Source: CAYNTS01 sp964400495
GTDB lineage: Bacteria > Fidelibacterota > Marinisomatia > SCGC-AAA003-L08 > D37C17
DNA: 14,908 nucleotides
Reading direction: 5' to 3'
Assembly (NCBI GenBank): GCA_964400495.1
Contig: CAYNTS010000052.1
Coordinates: 1 to 14,908, forward strand
The first letter of the stretch is position 1. Every line of letters starts with the position of its first letter. Of the stretch, positions 7,069-13,847 are shown one piece after another. The notes beneath the pieces were generated by a model. It was not told where the DNA came from, did not search any database, and saw nothing but the letters and a program-made list of their open reading frames with translations. The position numbers were made by a program, and so were the translations under genes.

Positions 7069-7448
7069 TTATTTTCTTTTTTAAATTTTAATGCTAACGA
7101 ATTGACACAATATCGTTTTCCAGTTGGTTTGGGACCATCATCAAAAATATGTCCCAAATGCGAATTACACTTAGCACAAGTAATTTCAATTCGTGTCATT
7201 TGTAATGTGTTATCTTCTTTCTTATTGATTGCATTTGGATTTACTTGTTGCCAAAAACTCGGCCAACCAGAACCAGAGTCAAATTTGGTGTCAGATGTAA
7301 ATAATGGATGTTCACAACAAACACAAATATATATTCCCATTTCAAAATGCTTATTATATTTCCCCGAAAATGGTGGTTCAGTTCCACACATTTTAGTAAC
7401 CGCATATTGTTCCTCTGTCAGTTTATCTTTTTTTGATGCCTTTATCAT
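7065..7448 (-). CDS. msrB: Peptide-methionine (R)-S-oxide reductase MsrB
   Basis: MsrB reduces methionine-R-sulfoxide in oxidised proteins. At 127 residues it is a stand-alone, full-length domain without signal peptide. Seen are CGTEPPFSGKY (21-31), the zinc ligands C42 and C45 (ICVCC) with C91 and C94 (CAKC), the FDSGSGWPSF block (57-66), HLGHIFDDGP, and the catalytic Cys114 in RYCVNSLAL. The usual resolving Cys in FDSGCGWPSF is Ser60 here; Cys21 or Cys44 might substitute. It is the first gene of the minus-strand operon msrB - acylase - adenosyltransferase and is divergent from the MerR gene across a 129-bp AT-rich region. The ribosome binding site is weak. Overlap with the acylase start suggests shared expression, though the functional link between the three is unclear. 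Confidence 0.95.
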   Translation of the reverse strand: MIKASKKDKLTEEQYAVTKMCGTEPPFSGKYNKHFEMGIYICVCCEHPLFTSDTKFDSGSGWPSFWQQVNPNAINKKEDNTLQMTRIEITCAKCNSHLGHIFDDGPKPTGKRYCVNSLALKFKKENK

Positions 7449-7577
7449 TCAAAAATTTAAACATTAATTTAGATGTATCCTTGCAAATTTAAAAAATATA
7501 TATTATTTAATCATTTATTTATACCTAAATATCTTTTATAAGTATTAAATTATATTACTCGATATAGATTTATTATA
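7449..7577. promoter_or_regulatory. Divergent promoter region between msrB and the MerR-led sulfur operon
   Basis: This 129-bp, extremely AT-rich stretch must carry promoters in both directions. Several TATAAT-like boxes occur on each strand, so no single -10 can be chosen with confidence. An imperfect inverted repeat, ATACCT (7521-7526) with AAGTAT (7540-7545), has 13 bases between arms and could be a MerR-family operator, but with one mismatch it is weak evidence. The MerR ATG has no recognisable Shine-Dalgarno sequence, and a TATAAT string (7574-7579) overlaps it. Confidence 0.35.
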
Positions 7578-8042
7578 ATGAATACTATAGATAAAGATAA
7601 AACAAAACCATTATTTACCATCGGAATAGTAGCTGAGATGATAAATATGTCCACGCATACTTTACGAATGTATGAAAATAAAGGGTTGGTTATCCCATTT
7701 AAAACAGAGTCCGGAAGGCGAATATATTCACTAACTGATTTAAACCATATAAAATGTATCCGACATTATATTGAAAATATGGGACTAAATATATCTGGTA
7801 TAAAAGCAATGTATGCTCTCCTTCCATGTTGGAAAATGTTACCATGTTCTGAAAAGGAGCAGGAAGCATGCGATGCATTTAATTCTGTTACTGAGCCATG
7901 TTGGAATGTAAACAAGAAAGCTCAATCATGTTTGGGAAAAGATTGTAGAACCTGTTCGGTTTATACTTTAGTTAATTCATGTTTAAATATTAAATCATTT
8001 ATTAAAGATCATTTAGGTTCTTTTGAAGTAAAAGGAAGTTAA
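7578..8042 (+). CDS. MerR-family regulator with Cys-rich C-terminal sensor region
   Basis: The 154-residue protein has an N-terminal MerR winged helix: FTIGIVAEMINMSTHTLRMYENKGL (13-37, with the typical LRMYE turn), then ESGRRIYSLTDLNHIKCI (44-61), followed by a dimerisation helix. The C-terminal part is unusual: eight cysteines between residues 84 and 135 (C84, C90, C98, C108, C118, C123, C126, C135), including two PCW motifs (83-85, 107-109) and a CRTC pair. This looks like a metal, Fe-S or thiol-redox sensing module. MerR proteins commonly activate by untwisting a promoter with a long spacer. It is the first gene of the operon, ending 2 bp before the molybdoenzyme start, so autoregulation and sensing of sulfur species or redox state are reasonable inferences. 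No ligand can be assigned from sequence. Confidence 0.85.
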   Translation: MNTIDKDKTKPLFTIGIVAEMINMSTHTLRMYENKGLVIPFKTESGRRIYSLTDLNHIKCIRHYIENMGLNISGIKAMYALLPCWKMLPCSEKEQEACDAFNSVTEPCWNVNKKAQSCLGKDCRTCSVYTLVNSCLNIKSFIKDHLGSFEVKGS

Positions 8043-8044
8043 TT

Positions 8045-10282
8045 ATGAAGCAATTTTCACGAAGAGAATTCATTAAAATATCATCGTTAGGGCTGGGCGG
8101 TGTAGTAGCAAGTCAACCATTGTTTAGTTGGTTAAATGGAGCTATTCAAATAAATTCTAAAGAATTACTTTCTTCATCACAAATTCCAACATATTGCGAA
8201 GTATGTTTCTGGAAATGTGCAGGATGGGTGCATAAAAATGAGAATGGTGAGATTTGGAAACTAACTGGAAATGAAGATGACCCCCATTGCAATGGACGAT
8301 TATGCCCTCGTGGTACTGGTGGATTAGGAATGTACAACGATGAAGATAGGCTCAAAACACCCCTACTACGAACAATAATTGATGGGAAGCAAACATTTCG
8401 AAAAGCAACTTGGGATGAAGCATTTGAGTTTATCGCACTTAAAATGAAACATATTGCTAAAGAGTATGGACCTGAATGTATGGCATTATTTAGTCATGGT
8501 AGCGGTGGTAAACATTTTGGTCGTATGTTAAAAGCGTATGGTTCTCCAAATATAACTGCTCCATCGTATGCACAATGTCGTGGACCCAGAGAGGTTGGGT
8601 TTTTTGCTACTTTTGGTGAAGGAATTGGATCACCTGAACGAGTGGATATACGAGATACCGAATGTCTTGTCTTAATTGGTTCACATATTGGTGAAAACAT
8701 GCACAATGGACAAGTACAAGAAATGGCTGATGCCATTGATAAAGGTGCATCTATTATTACAGTTGACCCCCGTTTTTCAACTGCTGCAAGCAAATCTAAA
8801 TTCTGGTTACCCATAAAACCAGCAACTGATTTAGCATTATTGTTGTCTTGGATGCATGTGATTATCAATGAGGGATGGTATGATACAGATTTTATTGAAA
8901 AATATACTTTTGGTTTTGATGAATTAAAAGATCATGTACGCGACTTTACTCCTGAATGGGCATACGGAATTACAACTATTAAACCGGATGTAATCCGTAA
9001 AACTGCGAAAGAAATGGCTAAAGCTTCTCCGTCAGTAATTATTCACCCTGGACGACATGTTACTTGGTATGGTGATGATACCCAACGATTGCGAGCTGTT
9101 GCAATGTTAAATACTTTATTGGGTAGTTGGGGTCGAAGAGGTGGATTTTATAACCCCGAAAAGAAAAAAGTTACAAAACTTAACTTACCCAAATATCCAA
9201 AACCAAAGAAAACTTGGAGAGATGCATTTCCAGATCAATATAAGTTAGCAGGGTTAGCATTAGCATCTGGTATTTGTGATGCAACTATCCCAGCTGCGGA
9301 TAGAGATTGTTCCTTTAAAGGATGGATAGTTAATGGGACTAATTTAATTTCTACACTTCCAAATCAGGAAAATACTATAGAAGCAATTCAAAATTTGGAA
9401 CTAATGGTTGTTATTGATACAATGCCTATGGAAATCACAGGATATGCGGATGTTGTTTTGCCTGAATGTACATATCTAGAACGCTATGATAATCTGAGGG
9501 TTAGTGGCCATAGGATTCCAACTATTGCATTACGGGCACCGGCTGTAGACCCTAAATATAATTCTAAACCAGCATGGTGGATGGCAAAAGAACTTTCAAA
9601 TCGACTTGGATTACAGGATTATTTTCCATTTGATACTGAAGAGGAAGAACTGGATTGGCAACTCAAACAAATTGGCTCCTCATTGAACGAAATGAGAAAA
9701 ATAGGTGTCAAAACATTTGATAGAGAATTTGACGACCTATACCCACTTGAAGGGCTGCCAGAATACGAATTTAATACTAATACTGGAAAAATCGAATTGT
9801 ATTCAACCGCAATGGAGGATGAAGGATATGATCCTTTGCCAAACTATACTGCCCATGAAGAACCACCTACTGATTTTTATCGTCTAATTTATGGCCGCGC
9901 TCCCATGCACACATTTAGTAGGACTGCAAACAACCCTAATCTAACAGATTTAATGGATGAAAATAAAGTATGGGTAAATCCAAAAGTGGCAAAAGAATGG
10001 GATTTGAAAAATAATCAAGAAGTGTGGCTCGAAAACCAAGATGGCATTGTATCTACTTTCCCTATTAAAGTGCGTGTTACTGAAAGAATTCGATGGGATT
10101 CCGTATATATGGTGCATGGGTTTGGACATACTGACAAGAAACTCAGCCGAGCTTATGGAAAGGGTGTGAGTGATTCCGAACTGATCACTAAAGTAATGAT
10201 AGACCCTGTAATGGGTGGTACTGGAATGCGAGGAAACTTTGTAACATTTCTCACTGAAAAACCAGAGAAAGGAGAGGCATAA
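8045..10282 (+). CDS. psrA: Molybdopterin oxidoreductase catalytic subunit, polysulfide/thiosulfate reductase-like (PsrA/PhsA)
   Basis: This 745-residue protein is close in length to known PsrA/PhsA subunits. A twin-arginine signal (SRREFIK, 5-11, followed by a hydrophobic stretch) directs folded export to the periplasm. C51, C54, C58 and C87 (CxxCxxxC...C, ending in CPRG) bind one [4Fe-4S] cluster. Cys178 in SYAQCRGPREVGF is the probable Mo-coordinating residue, as in PsrA/PhsA. The C-terminal cofactor-binding domain is recognisable at YGRAPMHTFSRTANNPNL (~618-635). It would exchange electrons with the Fe-S subunit next door and act on polysulfide, thiosulfate, elemental sulfur or a related oxyanion; arsenic- or tetrathionate-type relatives are not excluded. 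Neighbouring sulfur-transport and rhodanese-like genes favour sulfur. Direction (reduction versus oxidation) is undetermined. AAAGGAAG precedes ATG 8045; its stop overlaps the next start by one base. Confidence 0.88.
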   Translation: MKQFSRREFIKISSLGLGGVVASQPLFSWLNGAIQINSKELLSSSQIPTYCEVCFWKCAGWVHKNENGEIWKLTGNEDDPHCNGRLCPRGTGGLGMYNDEDRLKTPLLRTIIDGKQTFRKATWDEAFEFIALKMKHIAKEYGPECMALFSHGSGGKHFGRMLKAYGSPNITAPSYAQCRGPREVGFFATFGEGIGSPERVDIRDTECLVLIGSHIGENMHNGQVQEMADAIDKGASIITVDPRFSTAASKSKFWLPIKPATDLALLLSWMHVIINEGWYDTDFIEKYTFGFDELKDHVRDFTPEWAYGITTIKPDVIRKTAKEMAKASPSVIIHPGRHVTWYGDDTQRLRAVAMLNTLLGSWGRRGGFYNPEKKKVTKLNLPKYPKPKKTWRDAFPDQYKLAGLALASGICDATIPAADRDCSFKGWIVNGTNLISTLPNQENTIEAIQNLELMVVIDTMPMEITGYADVVLPECTYLERYDNLRVSGHRIPTIALRAPAVDPKYNSKPAWWMAKELSNRLGLQDYFPFDTEEEELDWQLKQIGSSLNEMRKIGVKTFDREFDDLYPLEGLPEYEFNTNTGKIELYSTAMEDEGYDPLPNYTAHEEPPTDFYRLIYGRAPMHTFSRTANNPNLTDLMDENKVWVNPKVAKEWDLKNNQEVWLENQDGIVSTFPIKVRVTERIRWDSVYMVHGFGHTDKKLSRAYGKGVSDSELITKVMIDPVMGGTGMRGNFVTFLTEKPEKGEA

Positions 10283-10815
10283 TGCGTTACGCAATGGCAA
10301 TAGATACAAAAAAATGTGTGGGTTGTAGTGATTGCGTGGTTGCATGCCAAACTGAAAACAATGTTCCAATTGGCTATTGTCGAGATTGGGTGGTTGAAGC
10401 AACTAATGGAACATATCCAGATTTACAATTAGAAATAAGATCTGAAAGATGTAATCATTGCTCAAATGCTCCCTGCGTGAGAAGTTGTCCAACGGAAGCA
10501 AGTCATTATGGTAAAGGTGGGATTGTGTTAGTTGAACCAAATGATTGCATTGGTTGCAAAGCATGTATTGCTTCGTGCCCGTATGATGCACGATTTGTAC
10601 ATCCGGAAGGGTATGTGGATAAGTGCACATTTTGTATTCATAGGGTAGAAAAAGGAGACCAACCAGCATGTGTTTCTGTATGTCCAACAAAATGTATGTA
10701 TTTTGGAGATGCTGAAGATCCAAATAGCGAAATTTCCAAAATATTAACAAAACGAAAGTGGAAAACACTCATTCCAGAAGCTGGTACCAATCCAAATATT
10801 TACTATTTAATTTGA
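10282..10815 (+). CDS. psrB: Four-cluster [4Fe-4S] electron-transfer subunit (PsrB-like)
   Basis: The 177-residue protein has 16 cysteines arranged as four ferredoxin clusters: C12-C15-C18-C22, C57-C60-C65-C69, C89-C92-C95-C99 and C115-C118-C130-C134. This is the DMSO-reductase/Psr/Nrf B-subunit pattern. It carries electrons between the NrfD-type membrane quinone site and the molybdoenzyme. There is no signal peptide; such subunits are normally co-exported with the Tat-signal-bearing A subunit. TAATG overlap (TAA 10280-10282, ATG 10282-10284) with the preceding gene and an AAAGGAG site (10268-10274) indicate coupled translation. The stop is TGA at 10813-10815, showing that TGA is a normal stop codon in this genome. 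Confidence 0.94.
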   Translation: MRYAMAIDTKKCVGCSDCVVACQTENNVPIGYCRDWVVEATNGTYPDLQLEIRSERCNHCSNAPCVRSCPTEASHYGKGGIVLVEPNDCIGCKACIASCPYDARFVHPEGYVDKCTFCIHRVEKGDQPACVSVCPTKCMYFGDAEDPNSEISKILTKRKWKTLIPEAGTNPNIYYLI

Positions 10816-10822
10816 GGATATT

Positions 10823-11767
10823 ATGAAAGAAGAAATAATTGTAAGTGGAAAAATGAATCAAGGAATAGATCCAGTTCTATCTGTTTGGCCTTGGGAGGTG
10901 CCAGCTGATTTGTTTCTAGCAGGGTTAGTTGCAGGGATACTTATCATTTCATCATTTATAACACTTATTGGAAAAAGAAAAAATTACCCCATAGCTGCAA
11001 ACAGAGCTCCAGTATTTGCACCGATTTTACTTATTATTGCTCTTTTCTTGCTATTTTTAGACCTATCACATAAATTGTATTTTTGGAAATTATATACAAC
11101 GCTTAGATGGGAATCACCAATGTCATGGGGTGCATGGACATATCTTTTCTTAACACCACTTGCATTTTTTTGGTCAGCAATTAATGTTAAAACAGCTTTT
11201 CCTAATTGGGTTTGGCCTTATAAGTGGATTGATTCATTTATTGATTTAATAAAAGTGTATCGCATTTGGTTCGCTTGGGCAATTATGATATTATCATTAA
11301 CTCTTGGTATATATACAGGTGTTTTATTATCAGCAATTAATGCAAGACCAATTTGGAATACTGCTATATTGGGACCACTATTTTTAACATCTGGGCTAAC
11401 ATGTGCCACTGCATTTATTTTACTTAACTGTCCAAAAAAATCAAATGAAAAAAGTATGTTTTGTAAAATTTCATTAATTTCATTGGGAATACAGGCATGG
11501 TTATTAATTCATTTAGTAATGGGGTATTTATCAAGTGATTTAGCCCAAGTAAACGCAGCAAAATTATTCTTAGGTGGTGAGTTTACTACTTCATTCTGGA
11601 TTATTATTGTTGCATTTGGTACTTTAATTCCAGCTTTTTTACATGTTCTTTATCTTAGAAAAATCAAAATTCCAATTATCATTCCTTCAATCTTAATATT
11701 AATTGGTGGATTTTTCTTACGATACATCATAGTTGTCGCAGGTCAAATTAGTCATTGGAAACTATAA
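10823..11767 (+). CDS. nrfD: NrfD/PsrC-like integral membrane quinone-interacting subunit, copy 1
   Basis: This 314-residue protein is mostly hydrophobic. By eye it has about eight membrane segments, for example ~29-50, 64-82, 104-121, 148-170, 182-201, 217-235, 256-276 and 284-305. It belongs to the NrfD/PsrC family, which anchors the A and B subunits and oxidises or reduces quinone. Signature blocks are LDLSHKLYFWKLY (79-91), RWESPMSWGAW (95-105) and NARPIWNTAILGPLFLTSG (173-191). A GAGG ribosome site overlaps the psrB stop, five bases before ATG 10823. The following gene encodes a close paralogue, so the complex may contain two different membrane subunits. Confidence 0.93.
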   Translation: MKEEIIVSGKMNQGIDPVLSVWPWEVPADLFLAGLVAGILIISSFITLIGKRKNYPIAANRAPVFAPILLIIALFLLFLDLSHKLYFWKLYTTLRWESPMSWGAWTYLFLTPLAFFWSAINVKTAFPNWVWPYKWIDSFIDLIKVYRIWFAWAIMILSLTLGIYTGVLLSAINARPIWNTAILGPLFLTSGLTCATAFILLNCPKKSNEKSMFCKISLISLGIQAWLLIHLVMGYLSSDLAQVNAAKLFLGGEFTTSFWIIIVAFGTLIPAFLHVLYLRKIKIPIIIPSILILIGGFFLRYIIVVAGQISHWKL

Positions 11768-11769
11768 TT

Positions 11770-11773
11770 GGAG
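11770..11773 (+). promoter_or_regulatory. Ribosome binding site favouring a TTG start for the second NrfD gene
   Basis: GGAG lies eight bases before TTG 11782-11784 and three bases after the stop of the first NrfD gene. The alternative in-frame ATG at 11755 sits inside the upstream coding sequence and has no comparable site. Starting at TTG gives MIEEVIISGR, which lines up with MKEEIIVSGK of the paralogue. Confidence 0.6.
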
Positions 11774-11781
11774 AAAATAAA

Positions 11782-12723
11782 TTGATAGAAGAAGTTATTA
11801 TTAGTGGGCGTTCAAATCCAGAAATTGATCCCTCATTACATGTCTGGGGTTGGGAAATACCATTTTACCTATTTATTGGAGGTTTAGTGGCTGGTATTTT
11901 GTTCTTTTCAGCTCTTTACACTATTCGAGGAAAAGAAAATAATCTCTCAACAGCAGTTAAACTAGTCCCATTAGCAACACCTATTCTTCTTGGACTAGGT
12001 CTCTTTTCACTTTTGTTAGATTTAAGCCACAAATTATTTTTTTGGAAATTATACACAAATATTCGATGGGAATCGCCCATGAGTTGGGGCGCTTGGACTT
12101 TAATGTTAATTTATCCATTAACTATTGTTTGGAGTGCAATTTGGATAAAAGATGTTTTCCCAAATTGGAATTGGAAGTTTCAGTGGGTTGATGAAATTAT
12201 ATCAAAAATAAAAATATATAAACTTTGGATTGCTTGGGCATTGGTTATTTTGTCTATTATCTTGGGTATGTACACTGGTATTTTGTTATCAGCTTTTAAT
12301 GCACGCCCCTTTTGGAATACTGCCATTTTAGGACCTTTGTTTTTAACTTCAGGTTTATCAGCAGGAGCTGCAACTATAGTATTGCTTTCCAAAAATAAAG
12401 CTGAAACCAAGTTATTTACACAAATTGATTTGCTGATAATAGGAATTGAGTTGTTCTTGATTACCCATTTGTTTATGGGGTTTTTGGCAAGTACTCAAGT
12501 TCATATAGAAGCAGCAGGGATGTTTTTAGGCGGTTCCTATACCGCTATTTTCTGGGTTTTTGTTGTCGGATTAGGGCTGGTTCTCCCTGCAATTTTAGAA
12601 TCATTGGAGCTAGCAAAATTTCATATCCCCCCATATTTAGCATCTCTGCTGGTTCTTGTAGGTAGTTTAATTTTGAGGTTTGTAATTGTTGATGCTGGTC
12701 AAGCCAGCCGTTGGTTATATTAA
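11782..12723 (+). CDS. nrfD: NrfD/PsrC-like integral membrane quinone-interacting subunit, copy 2
   Basis: This is a tandem paralogue of the preceding gene: 313 residues from TTG 11782, or 322 from ATG 11755 (which would overlap the first gene by 13 bases). The TTG is preferred because of the GGAG site and equal length with the paralogue. In the most conserved 31-residue block (copy 1 residues 79-109), I count 25 identities, including DLSHKL, FWKLYT and RWESPMSWGAW. Both copies also share NARP-WNTAILGPLFLTSGL. About eight membrane segments are expected. Both start with a similar polar leader (EEVIISGRSNPEIDP) before the first membrane span. The pair probably arose by duplication and might form a heterodimeric membrane anchor or two alternative complexes; the sequence does not tell which. 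Confidence 0.92.
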   Translation: MIEEVIISGRSNPEIDPSLHVWGWEIPFYLFIGGLVAGILFFSALYTIRGKENNLSTAVKLVPLATPILLGLGLFSLLLDLSHKLFFWKLYTNIRWESPMSWGAWTLMLIYPLTIVWSAIWIKDVFPNWNWKFQWVDEIISKIKIYKLWIAWALVILSIILGMYTGILLSAFNARPFWNTAILGPLFLTSGLSAGAATIVLLSKNKAETKLFTQIDLLIIGIELFLITHLFMGFLASTQVHIEAAGMFLGGSYTAIFWVFVVGLGLVLPAILESLELAKFHIPPYLASLLVLVGSLILRFVIVDAGQASRWLY

Positions 12724-12736
12724 GAAAGGAAAAGGA

Positions 12737-13246
12737 ATGAAAACAAAATATATGAATCCATATTTAGCAGGTTTTTTTCTAGGACTTGTTTTACTATCGG
12801 CATTCTTCTTTTCAGGACGAGGATTAGGAGCAAGTGGAGCCATTAGTAGAACGGTTGTGAGTTGTGTAGATGCAATAGTACCAAGTCATTCAGAAAGTAA
12901 TGAGTATTATGCTAAACTTACGCAAGATGGAAAAAATCCGTTAAAACATTGGTTAGTTTTTGAAGTATTGGGTGTTTTGATTGGAGGGTTTTTATCGGGA
13001 GCATTAGCCGGTCGATTGAAAATTAAAACTGAACATCACCCAAATATTACTTCACGAAAAAGATGGGCTCTTGCACTGATTGGCGGAATGCTATTTGGAT
13101 TTGGAGCTAAACTGGGTCGAGGGTGTACATCAGGCTCCGCATTGACTGGGATGGCAGTATTGTCCCTGGGTGGATTTATAACTATGATGGCCATTTTTGG
13201 AACCGGATTTATGGCTGCGTATTTCTTTAGAAAAAATTGGATTTAG
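12737..13246 (+). CDS. YeeE/YedE-family half transporter, N-type (sulfur compound uptake)
   Basis: The 169-residue membrane protein starts at ATG 12737, six bases after AAAGGA; an upstream in-frame ATG at 12686 lies within the preceding gene and is rejected. It has roughly four to five hydrophobic segments (~8-26, 72-92, 110-127, 137-163). The hallmark is GFGAKLGRGCTSGSALTG (121-138) with Cys130, matching the GRGCTSG half-motif of YeeE/YedE (TsuA) thiosulfate transporters. In those, conserved cysteines line the conduction path. Full-length YeeE is about twice as long, and the next gene supplies the other half. A 13-bp gap separates it from the NrfD gene, so it is in the same operon. It probably moves thiosulfate or another sulfur species across the inner membrane. 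Confidence 0.88.
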   Translation: MKTKYMNPYLAGFFLGLVLLSAFFFSGRGLGASGAISRTVVSCVDAIVPSHSESNEYYAKLTQDGKNPLKHWLVFEVLGVLIGGFLSGALAGRLKIKTEHHPNITSRKRWALALIGGMLFGFGAKLGRGCTSGSALTGMAVLSLGGFITMMAIFGTGFMAAYFFRKNWI

Positions 13247-13255
13247 GAGGATATA

Positions 13256-13846
13256 ATGGGACCGTTAGTACCAAATGAAATAATTGGAAGTGGTTGGGAT
13301 TTTCTCATTGCATTTGTAATTGGAATTAGTTTTGGATTTATTCTTGAACGAGCTGGATTTTCATCCAGTAGAAAATTAGCTGGAGTATTTTATGGATATG
13401 ATGCAGTCGTGCTTAAGGTGTTTTTTACAGCGGCTATAACCGCGATGCTTGGGTTATTGTACTTTAGTTTATTTGATTGGATTAATTTGGATCTGGTATA
13501 TGTAAACCCAACCTATTTAGGGTCTGCTGTCGTTGGTGGTGTGATTATGGGACTTGGGTTTATCATTGGTGGATATTGCCCTGGAACCAGTGTATGTGCA
13601 GCATCAATTGGTAAAGTGGATGCAATGATATTTATAGGTGGTGCCTTTATAGGTTCATTTATTTTTGCAGAACTATATCCACTTATTAAACCTTTCTTTA
13701 TGAGCGGATTTATGGGATACATTAAAATATCTGATTTCTTTGGAATTTCAGGTGGTGTATTTGCATTAATGGTTATTATTGCTGCTGCGATGATGTTTTG
13801 GGGTGCAGAATGGGCAGAAAAACAATTTCCAAGAGAGGAATATTAA
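13256..13846 (+). CDS. YeeE/YedE-family half transporter, C-type (partner of preceding gene)
   Basis: This 196-residue membrane protein starts at ATG 13256 after a perfect TAGGAGG site whose TAG is the stop of the preceding gene. The segment ERAGFSSSRKLAGVFYG (31-47) and GGYCPGTSVCAASIGKVDA (105-123, Cys108 and Cys114) are typical of the second half of YeeE/YedE proteins. Hydrophobic spans lie at about 14-31, 53-71, 88-106, 122-139 and 162-181. With the previous gene it reconstitutes a two-part transporter like the PmpA/PmpB type. Its position downstream of a sulfur-type molybdoenzyme suggests thiosulfate or polysulfide-derived sulfur as cargo; this is inferred from the family and neighbours. 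Only one base separates it from the rhodanese-like gene. Confidence 0.9.
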   Translation: MGPLVPNEIIGSGWDFLIAFVIGISFGFILERAGFSSSRKLAGVFYGYDAVVLKVFFTAAITAMLGLLYFSLFDWINLDLVYVNPTYLGSAVVGGVIMGLGFIIGGYCPGTSVCAASIGKVDAMIFIGGAFIGSFIFAELYPLIKPFFMSGFMGYIKISDFFGISGGVFALMVIIAAAMMFWGAEWAEKQFPREEY

Positions 13847-13847
13847 T

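Noticed and set aside
7060..7467. 135-codon plus-strand frame opposite msrB
   Set aside because: It is the antisense shadow of msrB, whose zinc and catalytic cysteines are all conserved on the minus strand.
9950..10402. 150-codon minus-strand frame opposite the PsrA/PsrB junction
   Set aside because: It is antisense to two clearly conserved genes. Its translation has no domain features and shows the His/Phe/Ser-rich composition typical of a shadow frame.
12686..12736. Upstream start for the first YeeE half gene
   Set aside because: ATG 12686 lies inside the NrfD coding sequence, adds a polar stretch with no family resemblance and lacks a ribosome binding site. ATG 12737 has AAAGGA at the right distance.
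13803..13847. Upstream start for the rhodanese-like gene
   Set aside because: ATG 13803 is inside the preceding YeeE gene and would put a polar stretch before the hydrophobic anchor. ATG 13848 follows AGAGGA directly.
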